Part shown: positions 23,888-31,787 of the stretch, piece by piece
How the letters are laid out: each line of letters starts with the position of its first letter
Numbering within the stretch: the stretch's first letter is position 1
Assembly (NCBI GenBank): GCA_005881495.1
Contig: VBHI01000213.1
Span: 1-49,435, forward strand
DNA: 49,435 bases
From: Chloroflexota bacterium
Lineage (GTDB): Bacteria; Chloroflexota; Ktedonobacteria; Ktedonobacterales; Ktedonobacteraceae
Direction: 5' to 3'
Program-made: the position numbers and the translations under genes
The notes under the pieces: model-generated
Told to the model about the DNA's origin: nothing
Databases searched by the model: none
What the model saw: the letters and a program-made list of their open reading frames with translations, nothing else

Positions 23888-25651
23888 CTATCCACACAAT
23901 CGTAAGAAGATATGCTTCTTCTGAGACGACTGGAGAAAAGCCGAACCGAGCCAACCAGGGTAGTAACAGATCTTTCCCGAAACAATCGGGCGGGCATGAG
24001 AACCCGTCGGTGGCAACAGCAGCACCGCGCCAGTGCCCGTGTAGGACACTGGCTTGCCCCGTGGGTCAGAAATCGAGTAGGAGTGCGCCCTGCCCGTGTG
24101 TTTCATTTGCACCAAGTAGGCGATGCCTAAGCGGGCGATATTGACTGAGGCGCAGTAATCCCGGTCGCCATTATAGGAACACGCGTCACAATGCATCCAC
24201 CGTCCCCACTTCACCGCTTGTTTGCGGTCCGATGGCTCGCGATAGGTTTTCGCAGGTGCCCCGCAGCGGGGGCAGGTATGACTGGTCCCACGGGGTTGTT
24301 CGGTGTGGAACCGCAGGCCGATCAGATGATATTTGTACCGCAGGAGTCGCCAGATTTCTCCTCGTATGGTCGAGTTGTTGCGATAATTACGCCATCTGCC
24401 TCGCACTCCCCGTCCCCGGCCGGTGGTTTTCAGTGTTTTTAAGGATTCCATCGAGAGCAGCGAGCAGCCATGCACCTGACACAAGAGCACCAACACATTA
24501 CTTGCGAGATGAGCCAGGGCACGATTGCGCTGTTCATACTTGCGCCAGCACCGATCAATCTCCCGACGAAATAGGATGAGCTTCTGATTAAACCATGCTC
24601 GTTTAGCGTGATCTTCTGGCAAGGCATCCCGCAGTTCTTCATACCTGGCAACCTTCTTCTTTAGCTCGTCGATTTGCCGTCGGGTGCGGGCTTGTCTGCC
24701 ATCAAAGCCGCCAGTGTTCAGGAAAAGTGGTCTGCCCACTTGTTCGTTGTGTTCATCCACGGCGGTTGCCGTCAGGAGCGTGTGGATACCCCATTCTGCG
24801 CCTAACACGCGCTCAACGCTTTCCCAAGTTGGCAGTTCCGCTTTTTCGACCTCGATGATAAAGTCGAGGACCGCGAAGCGCTCCCCATCCACTCGATGCT
24901 CTTCGCGCAGGGCGGGAGCCATCAGATCCCCGTCACGCAAACGCTCGCGGACAGCGTCTGGCAAAGGAATGATCGTATCTGCCTGGCGCCACTGCCAGAC
25001 TCCTACCTCGTCGGGATAGCGGAACCGAAACTGTGCCACGCCCGCATCCAGATCCAAAGCCAAACGATATGCCTGGCCCTTTTCGCCTCCGTCGTCGCCT
25101 GCATACGTCAGCATGCCGACTTGAAGCAAAGGGATCGGTTGTAGTTCTTCGTAACTGCTGGGAAAGCGATCCTGTTGGAAGAAGAAATTGCAGGCTTGTT
25201 CAATCACATTTTGTAGCGCGACGAAGCTCGTTTCCTCCTCTTCCAGGCTTTTTTGCAAGGCGGTAATGGCTTCCTTGATGGCTGGCCGGTTCTTACCTGC
25301 CGGTCGCTTCTCTGTCTTGGGACGAATGAAGCCGTCTGAGAGGATCGGCAGCACCCGGTCAAAAGCTTTCTTCCGTTCAGCTTGCTGACGTAAAATTCTC
25401 CCCACCACTTCACTTACGCAGCGCCATTGGCGATCACCATGAGGGGATGGGCTTCCGATGTATTTGCCAACCTGTTTCCAGGCAGGGCCAACACGATCAG
25501 TGGCAAACTCATCGAGATGAGGCCAGAGGATCGCAAGTGCTTGATTGACCACGGCTCGGCTGGCATCGAGTAACCGCAGAGCGTCCGCCTGCGCCTCATT
25601 GGGCAAACGCACATCGTAGGTTAAGGGCTGGTGAGTACGGCTGTCGCGCAT
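23888..25651 (-). CDS. tnpB: Large TnpB-family RNA-guided nuclease-like protein
   Basis: A 587-residue TnpB-like protein, much longer than the usual 350-450. The C-terminal half holds the RuvC-like core. Motif I is near residues 282-296 (R-V-L-G-A-E-W-G-I-H-T-L-L-T-A), motif II is Glu402 in L-S-M-E-S-L-K, and a zinc ribbon has C460-x-x-C463 and C488-x-x-C491. Motif III is D496-R-D498-Y-C-A-S-V-N-I-A. Motif I has Glu286 where TnpB and Cas12 normally have Asp, so activity is uncertain, though an acidic residue remains. The first 280 residues are a large REC/wedge-like region. A tail after motif III is encoded by hairpin-rich DNA. The start codon lies inside the end of the tnpA remnant. Confidence 0.82.
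   Translation of the reverse strand: MRDSRTHQPLTYDVRLPNEAQADALRLLDASRAVVNQALAILWPHLDEFATDRVGPAWKQVGKYIGSPSPHGDRQWRCVSEVVGRILRQQAERKKAFDRVLPILSDGFIRPKTEKRPAGKNRPAIKEAITALQKSLEEEETSFVALQNVIEQACNFFFQQDRFPSSYEELQPIPLLQVGMLTYAGDDGGEKGQAYRLALDLDAGVAQFRFRYPDEVGVWQWRQADTIIPLPDAVRERLRDGDLMAPALREEHRVDGERFAVLDFIIEVEKAELPTWESVERVLGAEWGIHTLLTATAVDEHNEQVGRPLFLNTGGFDGRQARTRRQIDELKKKVARYEELRDALPEDHAKRAWFNQKLILFRREIDRCWRKYEQRNRALAHLASNVLVLLCQVHGCSLLSMESLKTLKTTGRGRGVRGRWRNYRNNSTIRGEIWRLLRYKYHLIGLRFHTEQPRGTSHTCPRCGAPAKTYREPSDRKQAVKWGRWMHCDACSYNGDRDYCASVNIARLGIAYLVQMKHTGRAHSYSISDPRGKPVSYTGTGAVLLLPPTGSHARPIVSGKICYYPGWLGSAFLQSSQKKHIFLRLCG
23890..24060 (-). ncRNA. Candidate omega-RNA region at the tnpB 3' end
   Basis: Known TnpB guide RNAs overlap the tnpB 3' end and the right end of the element. 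Here three hairpins follow one another inside the last codons. CCAGTGTCC pairs with GGGCACTGG over nine pairs, one of them G-U (24030-24052). CGGG pairs with CCCG (23991-24006), and CCCGA pairs with TCGGG (23976-23990). The protein sequence in this part looks like by-product coding. The boundaries are guesses. Confidence 0.3.
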
Positions 25652-25905
25652 TGCAGCAACTCTTTCTGTTTGTGCGATCGCATACCATAGAGTCGTCCTG
25701 AAAACGAAGCGATGAGCACGAGCAAATCATTGGTGAGTTCTTGTTCAGGTGTCTTCTCTTCTCCTGGCTCCAATACCGTGAGCGTCACATCGAAGCAGGC
25801 AAACAGCGTTTCCAAAAATGCTTGCCCGAAGCGGGTTAAACGATCCTCGGAGGTGATGGCCACTTCCGCCTTCTGTCGTACGTGTGGTGCCAAACTCAGT
25901 TTCAA
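25621..25905 (-). pseudogene. tnpA: Truncated IS607 serine recombinase TnpA
   Basis: Ninety-four codons corresponding to the C-terminal half of an IS607 TnpA. D-R-L-T-R-F-G-Q is followed by a hydrophobic segment, then D-L-L-V-L-I-A-S-F-S-G-R-L-Y-G-M-R-S-H-K, aligned with S-F-A-A-R-L-Y-G-R-R-R-A-K in the intact copy at 27174. The DNA-binding helix-turn-helix and the catalytic Ser region are absent, and upstream sequence has no match to them. Not functional. Confidence 0.8.
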
Positions 25906-25963
25906 CTATAAGGCGAATATATGGTAATTGTGATGTTCTCATCTTTTTTCGTCTATTCTCGAT

Positions 25964-26420
25964 TCATTTGAGCAAAAATTGATCGGACATCAAAGAACTG
26001 AAAAAGATACAAGTAGGATACAATAGATAGATAAATTTGGCAACTGTTAGCAACCCTTCGATGTCTTCAAAGGGACTGTTCCTTGCTTGCGCTCGTGTCG
26101 AAAAAGCTGCACCATCAATGCATTCACCCTGAAAGCTATGAAAGAAGTTTTCCATCGCTGCCCTATCGTAGCAGTCGGCAGTACGGCTCATACTCGATTG
26201 CATGCCTTCTTGCTGCAAGAGCGCTTGATAGCTCTCGCTCCTGCTTCACAATTTCCAATGCTCGCTTGAGGTGGCGTACCTCCTTGCGAAATTTCTGGAT
26301 CGATGTGTCTGAAATGCCCAATTCGCGAGCCACTTGCGCGATCGGCTTCCCACTGGTCTGGACCAGCAGCACCGCTTCTCGCTTAAACTCAGGTGTATAA
26401 GTCTTTTGCCCTTTTTGCAT
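25964..26420 (-). pseudogene. Deleted IS3-family transposase remnant
   Basis: Two pieces of an IS3-type orfAB remain on the minus strand. From 26420, M-Q-K-G-Q-K-T-Y-T-P-E-F-K-R-E-A-V-L-L-V and I-A-Q-V-A-R-E-L-G-I-S-D-T-S-I belong to the OrfA helix-turn-helix, and R-H-L-K-R-A-L-E-I-V-K-Q-E-R to its coiled coil; the linker between them is shortened. From about 26218 in another frame, S-S-M-S-R-T-A-D-C-Y-D-R-A-A-M-E-N-F-F-H-S-F and the following F-E-D-I-E-G-L belong to the C-terminal part of OrfB. The OrfB body with the first catalytic Asp residues is missing, so an internal deletion joined the two ends. Confidence 0.85.
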
Positions 26421-26503
26421 GATTCTTCTCCTCCTTCTGAAAGAGTATATCCGAAGATTTCCCTCTTCCACAAATTCGGGGCAAGATCCAACCGACCACC
26501 TGG

Positions 26504-26905
26504 CTATGATTTCCCCTGCCTTCGCCCACCCAAAAAGCCACCTACCAAGCCAGCTGCAACATTCAAGACAAAGGTTAACAGCGCAAACAGAACAGAACTC
26601 CCAAAGCCCAGGCTTAAGAGGAAGAGAATGAGAGCAACGACCAGGCCCAACAGTAAACCATGCAGAGGAGCCTCTCTTTCTACCTTGCGCGCAACCCATA
26701 CGGCGCCCCCAAATGTCAACAGGAGTAACAAAATATACGTGATCCAGGAAGAGATCTGAATGGCAATCTGAGCTTGATCCGGCTGGCCCCATACACGTGT
26801 GGTGAGCAAAAGCAAAACTGTATTGAGGATGACGACCAGGATGACAACCAGAACGCCAGTCAGCAAAACCCGACCCCAATTCACATACGAGAATAGGGCT
26901 TTCAT
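26504..26905 (-). CDS. Small four-helix membrane protein
   Basis: About 133 residues with four strongly hydrophobic segments: an N-terminal V-L-L-T-G-V-L-V-V-I-L-V-V-I run, a second around L-L-L-L-L-T-F-G-G-A-V-W-V-A-R-K, a third, and a last G-G-F-L-G-G-R-R. The layout resembles TIGR04086-type and other uncharacterised membrane proteins; I assign no function. The ATG at 26905 follows GGGGGTG; a GTG two codons earlier is possible. It sits as an intact gene between two damaged mobile elements. Confidence 0.65.
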   Translation of the reverse strand: MKALFSYVNWGRVLLTGVLVVILVVILNTVLLLLTTRVWGQPDQAQIAIQISSWITYILLLLLTFGGAVWVARKVEREAPLHGLLLGLVVALILFLLSLGFGSSVLFALLTFVLNVAAGLVGGFLGGRRQGKS

Positions 26906-27173
26906 TATCACACCCCCTGATTCCTGAAAGAGCTTTGTTTAATGATGCCTTGCAATTCTTTATTCTTGACTTGATTATAGCACTGCTTGATTGTAGCGCA
27001 AAGCGCAAGCCAGGGGGGATAATTCCTTCATGATTGTTGATCGAAACAGACCTGTTGGGCGACCTATCACTCAAAGAAATGGTATGGAGAAAAGCTTTCA
27101 TTTTTTGCTACTGACTCCTACCAAATGCTATCATCTCTTGCAAAAGACAACTTCAGAGAGTATACTGAATGCT

Positions 27174-27800
27174 ATGAAGTTGTCGAGCTATGCTAAAAAA
27201 CTGGGAATCCATTACAACACAGCCTACCGAATGTTTAGACGAGGCCAGATCGCTGGGTATCAGCTGCCTACCGGCACGGTCATCATTGAGGAGCCTGTCG
27301 AACACGTACCAGCTCGGTCACCGAAACAGCCCATCGTCGCTGTGTACGCACGGGTGTCCTCGCGTGAGAACAAAAAGAATCTCGACACGCAAGCGCAGCG
27401 GCTGATTACCTGGTGCAACGCGCAAGGCTGGTCGGTTGGCAAGGTTGTCAAAGAGTGCGGGAGCGGGATCAACGATCAGCGGCCCAAGTTTCTGGCCCTA
27501 CTGGCGAACCGGGAGATTGGCAGGATTGTGGTGGAGCAGAAGGACCGAGCGTCCCGTTTCGGAGTCGCCTACATCCAGACCCTACTGACTCTCCAAGAAC
27601 GGGAACTGGTGATCGTCAACACGGCGGATACCGAGGAATCCGATCTCATAGGCGACTTTGTGGTGATCATTACGTCATTTGCCGCCCGGCTCTACGGGCG
27701 CAGGCGTGCTAAACGGAAGACAGAGCAGGTGCTGGCTGCCTTGCAGCAGAATGGGGATGGGCATGAGCCGGAAGCCAGAAAAAGAAACGCAGCAGGATAA
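27174..27800 (+). CDS. tnpA: IS607-family serine recombinase TnpA
   Basis: A 208-residue recombinase. A MerR-like N-terminal DNA-binding helix-turn-helix (M-K-L-S-S-Y-A-K-K-L-G-I-H-Y-N-T-A-Y-R-M-F-R-R-G) precedes the resolvase domain, the order typical of IS607. The catalytic Ser is residue 62 in Y-A-R-V-S-S, and R/D residues follow in D-T-Q-A-Q-R-L, D-Q-R-P-K-F and K-D-R-A-S-R-F-G. The frame opens upstream at 27030, but the conserved start is the ATG at 27174. All key residues are present, so it may be active and could mobilise element A in trans if the ends are compatible. Confidence 0.9.
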   Translation: MKLSSYAKKLGIHYNTAYRMFRRGQIAGYQLPTGTVIIEEPVEHVPARSPKQPIVAVYARVSSRENKKNLDTQAQRLITWCNAQGWSVGKVVKECGSGINDQRPKFLALLANREIGRIVVEQKDRASRFGVAYIQTLLTLQERELVIVNTADTEESDLIGDFVVIITSFAARLYGRRRAKRKTEQVLAALQQNGDGHEPEARKRNAAG

Positions 27801-29153
27801 GAAAAAGCGCAAGCGCAAAAAGAGGACGCAGCAAACGCTCACGCGTGCAGTGACGCAGATTCGCCTGATCGAAGCCAATCCTGGCAAGCTGGACGCATTG
27901 GATCAACTCGTGGGAGAGTACCAGGCGCTCACCCAACAGTACGTGACGCTGTTCACGACCGAGCTTGAACCCAACAGGTACGCGGAGCCGATGGGTGCAA
28001 CCACACTTTCTGAACGTTGGCATCGCGTCGCTATTCAGCAAGCCGCAGGCATTGCCCAATCATGGCGGAGTAATCGAGAGAACGCTTATCAAGCCTATCT
28101 AGAAGACCTGACTGACTACGCTGAAGATCAGGCCCGTCAGACTCCTGATCCGAAACGAAAAGAACCTTTCTGGAAAGAATGGACTACCCCGATCCTTCGC
28201 GTTCCTTGCATCCAAGCCAATGTCAATGTGGTCGTGCTTGAACCGTCAGCGGACTCGACCTTTGATTATTGGCTGCGCATCTCTACATTGGACACGGGTC
28301 ATCCCCTTCGAGTCCCCGTCAAACTCGCCCCCTATCACAAAAAGGCCCTCTCCGGCCACACGATCAATACCTCAACGGCTCTGCACAAACGCGGTGGCGT
28401 CTGGTGGCTCACCCTGAGTTTTGATGAGGACGTTCCTCAAAAGACCGAGCCAGAAGCCCCGTGCGTGGGCGTCGACGTGGGGATCGCCAATTTCATCACG
28501 ACCTCGACCGGCAAAACCTATGGGAGCTTTCAGGGGAATCTGGCCAAAAAGCACAAGCGCGATCGAGAGAAGCGCCGACGCAAGGCCAAACTGCGAGCCT
28601 GCCTCGAAAAGAAGGGAGTGCCCAAGGAACAGCTCCCTTCTCCCAGCAGCGCGAGCGGGCAACGTCTGGGCCGCCAGGTGCGTCAGGATATCAACCGCGC
28701 TGTCAACGAGATGGTGGCTGATCACGCTGCTGCTCGCATCGTGTACGAAGAGCTAATCTGGGGCATATCCCTGAGCAACTTGCCTGGGCCACGGCCAAGC
28801 GGGGCATGGCGGCGCATACGGTCAAGGCGGCCTATTCGTCGCAGGAATGTTCTCGCTGCCATTACGTCGATCGCGCTAATCGACCGGATCAGAAGACGTT
28901 TCGTTGTGTCGTCTGTGGCTATGAGGACCATGCCGATTACAACGCTGCTGGGAATCTGGCCGGACGCTGGGGAGACCAGGAACTGGCAGCCTGCAAAAAC
29001 AAAGCCGAGGTCAAAGCCTTATTGCGCGAGCGGCATGCCGCATGGAAGAAGAAACAGGGGGCATTTGTAGTATGTCCCGCCGTCCAGTTGAGTCTTTGGG
29101 ATCACTCAGAGGCTTCAACGGACGTAGCTGAACGAAACCATGGCCAAATGTAA
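27751..29153 (+). pseudogene. tnpB: TnpB nuclease gene with deletion and frameshift
   Basis: The first part (27751 to about 28755) encodes a TnpB with the RuvC motif I Asp in V-G-V-D-V-G-I-A-N-F and motif II Glu in I-V-Y-E-E-L. The frame then changes. From about 28755 the other frame gives N-L-G-H-I-P-E-Q-L-A-W-A-T-A-K-R-G-M, the zinc ribbon C-S-R-C-H...C-V-V-C-G and motif III H-A-D-Y-N-A-A-G-N-L-A-G-R. A stretch expected between the motif II Glu and N-L-G-H-I-P is missing (roughly 15-20 residues by my memory of the family), so this is a deletion that also shifted the frame. The original frame runs on to 29070 as nonsense. Confidence 0.82.
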
Positions 29154-29178
29154 TATTTGGTTATGGCGTAGGCAACTA

Positions 29179-30678
29179 TTAAACCATTTCCCAGACGTCC
29201 AATGCCTTGATTCTGGCGCTTCCACCGCGTGCAAAGAGCCCAACGCCAAGGCTATCAGTTCTGGACGGGTAGACCCGGCTGCTCATGCACAATCGGTAGT
29301 TTGCGAACACTTCGATCACGGAGCGGTCAAGGAAGATATGCAACAGCAATGGCTCATTGGCAGCAAGCGGAAGCGGCCCTGATCGTATGTCTCGCTGCAC
29401 GTCCTCGCTCATGCTGGATCGTTGGCGATCAATGAGTAGGCGTCCTTGCAGGCGGTCATAGCGAATGAGAGTCTGCTCCGTGCCATCTGGTGCACACCGC
29501 ACCCCGATGCCCAGTTCCGTTGCTTCGCCTGGGACCAACTCCGCCTGGATTTCCAGGCAATCGCCCTGAACCTCCCCGAGCTGCATCAACGACGTTGGCA
29601 GGATGGACAGATCCATTACACGCTGATGGGTGCCTCGGAGCTGCTTCAGCTCTGGAGCCGGCTCCAGGCTCACCGTGCTGTCGGCAGACAACGAGAGGAC
29701 ACGCGGTAGGGACATGACCCCTGCCCACCCGGCAGCCCGCTGTGCCTCGTCACTGCGTCCCTCCCAGAGCCATCCCCATAGAAGGCGACGACCCGTGGGG
29801 GCGAGCATGGTCTGTGGCGCGTAGAAGTGGCCGCCGTAATCAATAATGCTCTGGGTCCAAGGGGTAAAAGTGTGATCAGTGTAGGCCCCAACGAAGGCGA
29901 CGGCGTAGTGCAGACACCCCTTATACGCCCCCTCGCGAAAGCGACTGTCATCGTAGACCGACACCAGGAGCACGGACTTATCGCCCAGAGGAAAGAAGTC
30001 GGGGCATTCCCACATGGAGCCGGTCCACACCGGCTCGCTGCGGTTCCGGTCACCGATGTAGAGGGGATGCGTGTACTCCCAGTCAACAAGGTTCGGCGAT
30101 CGATAGAGCAGAGCCGTGCCTCCGACTCCTCGGATCCCAGCACCGATCAGTTGATACCAGGTAGTTCCTTCCTTCCACACAGTATGGTCGCGGAACGCAA
30201 GCAGATCCAGGTCCTGCGGCGGTGCAGCAATCACCGGATTCCCCGGATACTTCTGCCAGGTGATCAAGTCATCAGGACTGGTGGCCAGGCACGGTAACTG
30301 GTGGCCTCCCCGGACGCCCGTGTAGATGAGCGTTGGGACACCATCGTGGTTGACGGCACAGCCTGAGAAGCATCCATCCTGGTCAGGTCCTCCCGGCGTT
30401 GGAGCTAATGCGACCGGCAAGTCGAGCCAGTGGACGAGGTCGGCGCTTACTGCATGGCCCCAATGTTTTGTTTCCCACGGCGGATCGTCGGGGACGTATT
30501 GGTAAAACTGGTGATAGTGTCCTTTCCAGTAGATCAGCCCGTTGGGATCGTTCATCCACGCCGAGGGTGGCAGAAAATGATAGCGGGGGCGGTGAGGATC
30601 AGCGGCGAACATCTGCTGGAAGACTTGCTCCCTTTCTGCCTGCCCATGGAAACACGCCGCTTCCGTTGACTCATTCAT
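29179..30678 (-). CDS. Glycoside hydrolase family 32 beta-fructosidase
   Basis: A 499-residue GH32 enzyme of the invertase, levanase or sucrose-hydrolase type. The nucleophile Asp is in W-M-N-D-P-N-G, the acid/base Glu in W-E-C-P-D-F, and the transition-state Asp in the F-R-D-H motif, where the family normally has R-D-P. A C-terminal beta-sandwich ends with H-I-F-L-D-R-S-V-I-E-V-F-A-N. No signal peptide is seen, so it acts on imported sugar. It is the last gene of the ABC importer operon, 174 bp after the second permease and beyond a hairpin. It probably splits sucrose or fructo-oligosaccharides brought in by that importer. Confidence 0.92.
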   Translation of the reverse strand: MNESTEAACFHGQAEREQVFQQMFAADPHRPRYHFLPPSAWMNDPNGLIYWKGHYHQFYQYVPDDPPWETKHWGHAVSADLVHWLDLPVALAPTPGGPDQDGCFSGCAVNHDGVPTLIYTGVRGGHQLPCLATSPDDLITWQKYPGNPVIAAPPQDLDLLAFRDHTVWKEGTTWYQLIGAGIRGVGGTALLYRSPNLVDWEYTHPLYIGDRNRSEPVWTGSMWECPDFFPLGDKSVLLVSVYDDSRFREGAYKGCLHYAVAFVGAYTDHTFTPWTQSIIDYGGHFYAPQTMLAPTGRRLLWGWLWEGRSDEAQRAAGWAGVMSLPRVLSLSADSTVSLEPAPELKQLRGTHQRVMDLSILPTSLMQLGEVQGDCLEIQAELVPGEATELGIGVRCAPDGTEQTLIRYDRLQGRLLIDRQRSSMSEDVQRDIRSGPLPLAANEPLLLHIFLDRSVIEVFANYRLCMSSRVYPSRTDSLGVGLFARGGSARIKALDVWEMV

Positions 30679-30807
30679 AGCTAGCCTGTTGAGATAGGCA
30701 CAGGGTCATTCCATCGCTACCGCTGCGCGATGGGTACCACAATGCATAGACACTGACGTACCGACAAGCCTGTGCAATAAAGCCTCTTGAGAATATTGGT
30801 AACACTC

Positions 30808-30837
30808 ATGCCACATGTTGTGAACAACATGTGGCAT
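30808..30837 (-). promoter_or_regulatory. Perfect 14-bp hairpin between permease and GH32 gene
   Basis: ATGCCACATGTTGT (30808-30821) is followed after two bases by its exact complement (30824-30837). It lies 15 bp after the permease stop. No T-run follows on the minus strand, so it looks more like an RNA-stabilising or processing hairpin within the operon than a full terminator. Confidence 0.55.
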
Positions 30838-30852
30838 GATGTTGTATGTACT

Positions 30853-31746
30853 TTAGCCTTTTACTGCTCCAGCGGTCAGGCCAGAAACGATACGACGCTG
30901 CAAGAACAGCACCACAATCGCAAGCGGGATGGTCACAATCACCGCGGCGGCGGCAATTTCGCCCCAGGGGATGGTATGTTCGCCGGCGAAGCGTGAGACC
31001 CCGACGGTGATCGGCTGTGCATTTTCATCGGTCGTCAATGTCAAACCAAAGATGAAGTCGTTATAGACACCGATGAACGTGAGAATAGCCGCTGCGAAGA
31101 CGCCAGGGGCTGTGAGTGGCACAATCACTTCCCACAGGGCACGCAGTGGTGTGGCCCCATCCACCAGCGCTGCCTCTTCCAGGTCTGGCGGCAGATCGCG
31201 GAAGAACGAAGTCATGAACCAGACTGTGACCGGCAGGGAAATCACCAGGTCGGGGATAATCAGGGCCACATACGTGTTGTAGACCGGAAACGGGCCGGTG
31301 AAGAACACGTAGAGCGGCGCGACCATCGCGATAAGCGGTATCATCGTCACCGACAGGGTGATCCCCAGCACGACGGCTTTGCCGTGGAACTTCATACGCG
31401 CGACGGCATAGGCGCAGAGAATACCAATGATCAGAGCCAGGAACGTGGTGATGGTTGCGATGATGGTGGTGTTGAGCAGATCACGGGTAAAGGTGGATAG
31501 TGCCAGATCGCTTAAGTAGTTCTCCCAGCTGAAAGAATGGGGAAACAGGGTGGGCGGAGAGGCGTTCAGTTCGATGCCACTTTTGACTGACGTTGCAATT
31601 GACCAGTAGAGAGGAGCCAGGGCGACGAACACCACGAGCACTACCGCTGTATAGCGACCTATCTTGCCCCATGGTATGCCCTTTCGCGGTTCTGCAGTGC
31701 TTGCCCTCGCTTTAGCATCGGGGGAAACCTGCTCCTTAACTGTCAT
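30853..31746 (-). CDS. Sugar ABC transporter permease, MalG type
   Basis: About 297 residues with six membrane segments and the cytoplasmic EAA loop E-E-A-A-L-V-D-G-A-T-P-L-R-A-L-W-E-V-I-V-P, the contact site for the ATPase. The start is the ATG at 31746 with AAGGAGATG upstream; the longer frame to 31812 overlaps the preceding gene. It pairs with the MalF-type permease upstream. No ATPase gene is present in the operon, so a shared MsiK/MalK-like ATPase from elsewhere is probably used. Confidence 0.92.
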   Translation of the reverse strand: MTVKEQVSPDAKARASTAEPRKGIPWGKIGRYTAVVLVVFVALAPLYWSIATSVKSGIELNASPPTLFPHSFSWENYLSDLALSTFTRDLLNTTIIATITTFLALIIGILCAYAVARMKFHGKAVVLGITLSVTMIPLIAMVAPLYVFFTGPFPVYNTYVALIIPDLVISLPVTVWFMTSFFRDLPPDLEEAALVDGATPLRALWEVIVPLTAPGVFAAAILTFIGVYNDFIFGLTLTTDENAQPITVGVSRFAGEHTIPWGEIAAAAVIVTIPLAIVVLFLQRRIVSGLTAGAVKG

Positions 31747-31787
31747 AAGACATCTCCTTCCTTTCCAGGAACGGCTAGATCGACGCC

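Larger units (their letters stand above)
23888..25905 (-). mobile_element. IS607-family element A: truncated tnpA plus large tnpB
   Basis: A tnpA C-terminal fragment overlaps the start of a tnpB gene by 31 bp on the minus strand, the usual IS607 gene order. The ends cannot be fixed from sequence alone because IS607 elements lack terminal inverted repeats. The 5' part of tnpA is missing, so the element cannot move without help. An IS3 remnant lies directly upstream and may mark the event that removed the tnpA 5' end. Confidence 0.75.
27174..29153 (+). mobile_element. IS607-family element B: intact tnpA, broken tnpB
   Basis: A complete serine recombinase gene followed with overlap by a tnpB reading frame, the IS607 arrangement. 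The tnpB frame is disrupted near 28755. The left boundary is somewhere in 26922-27173 and the right boundary close to 29153-29178, just before the GH32 stop codon. Exact ends cannot be set without an empty site to compare. Confidence 0.8.

Noticed and set aside
26163..27101. A 312-residue minus-strand frame covering the IS3 remnant and the small membrane gene
   Set aside because: Only its last part, from the Met at 26420, resembles IS3 OrfA. The rest is out-of-frame antisense or shadow sequence of the membrane protein gene.
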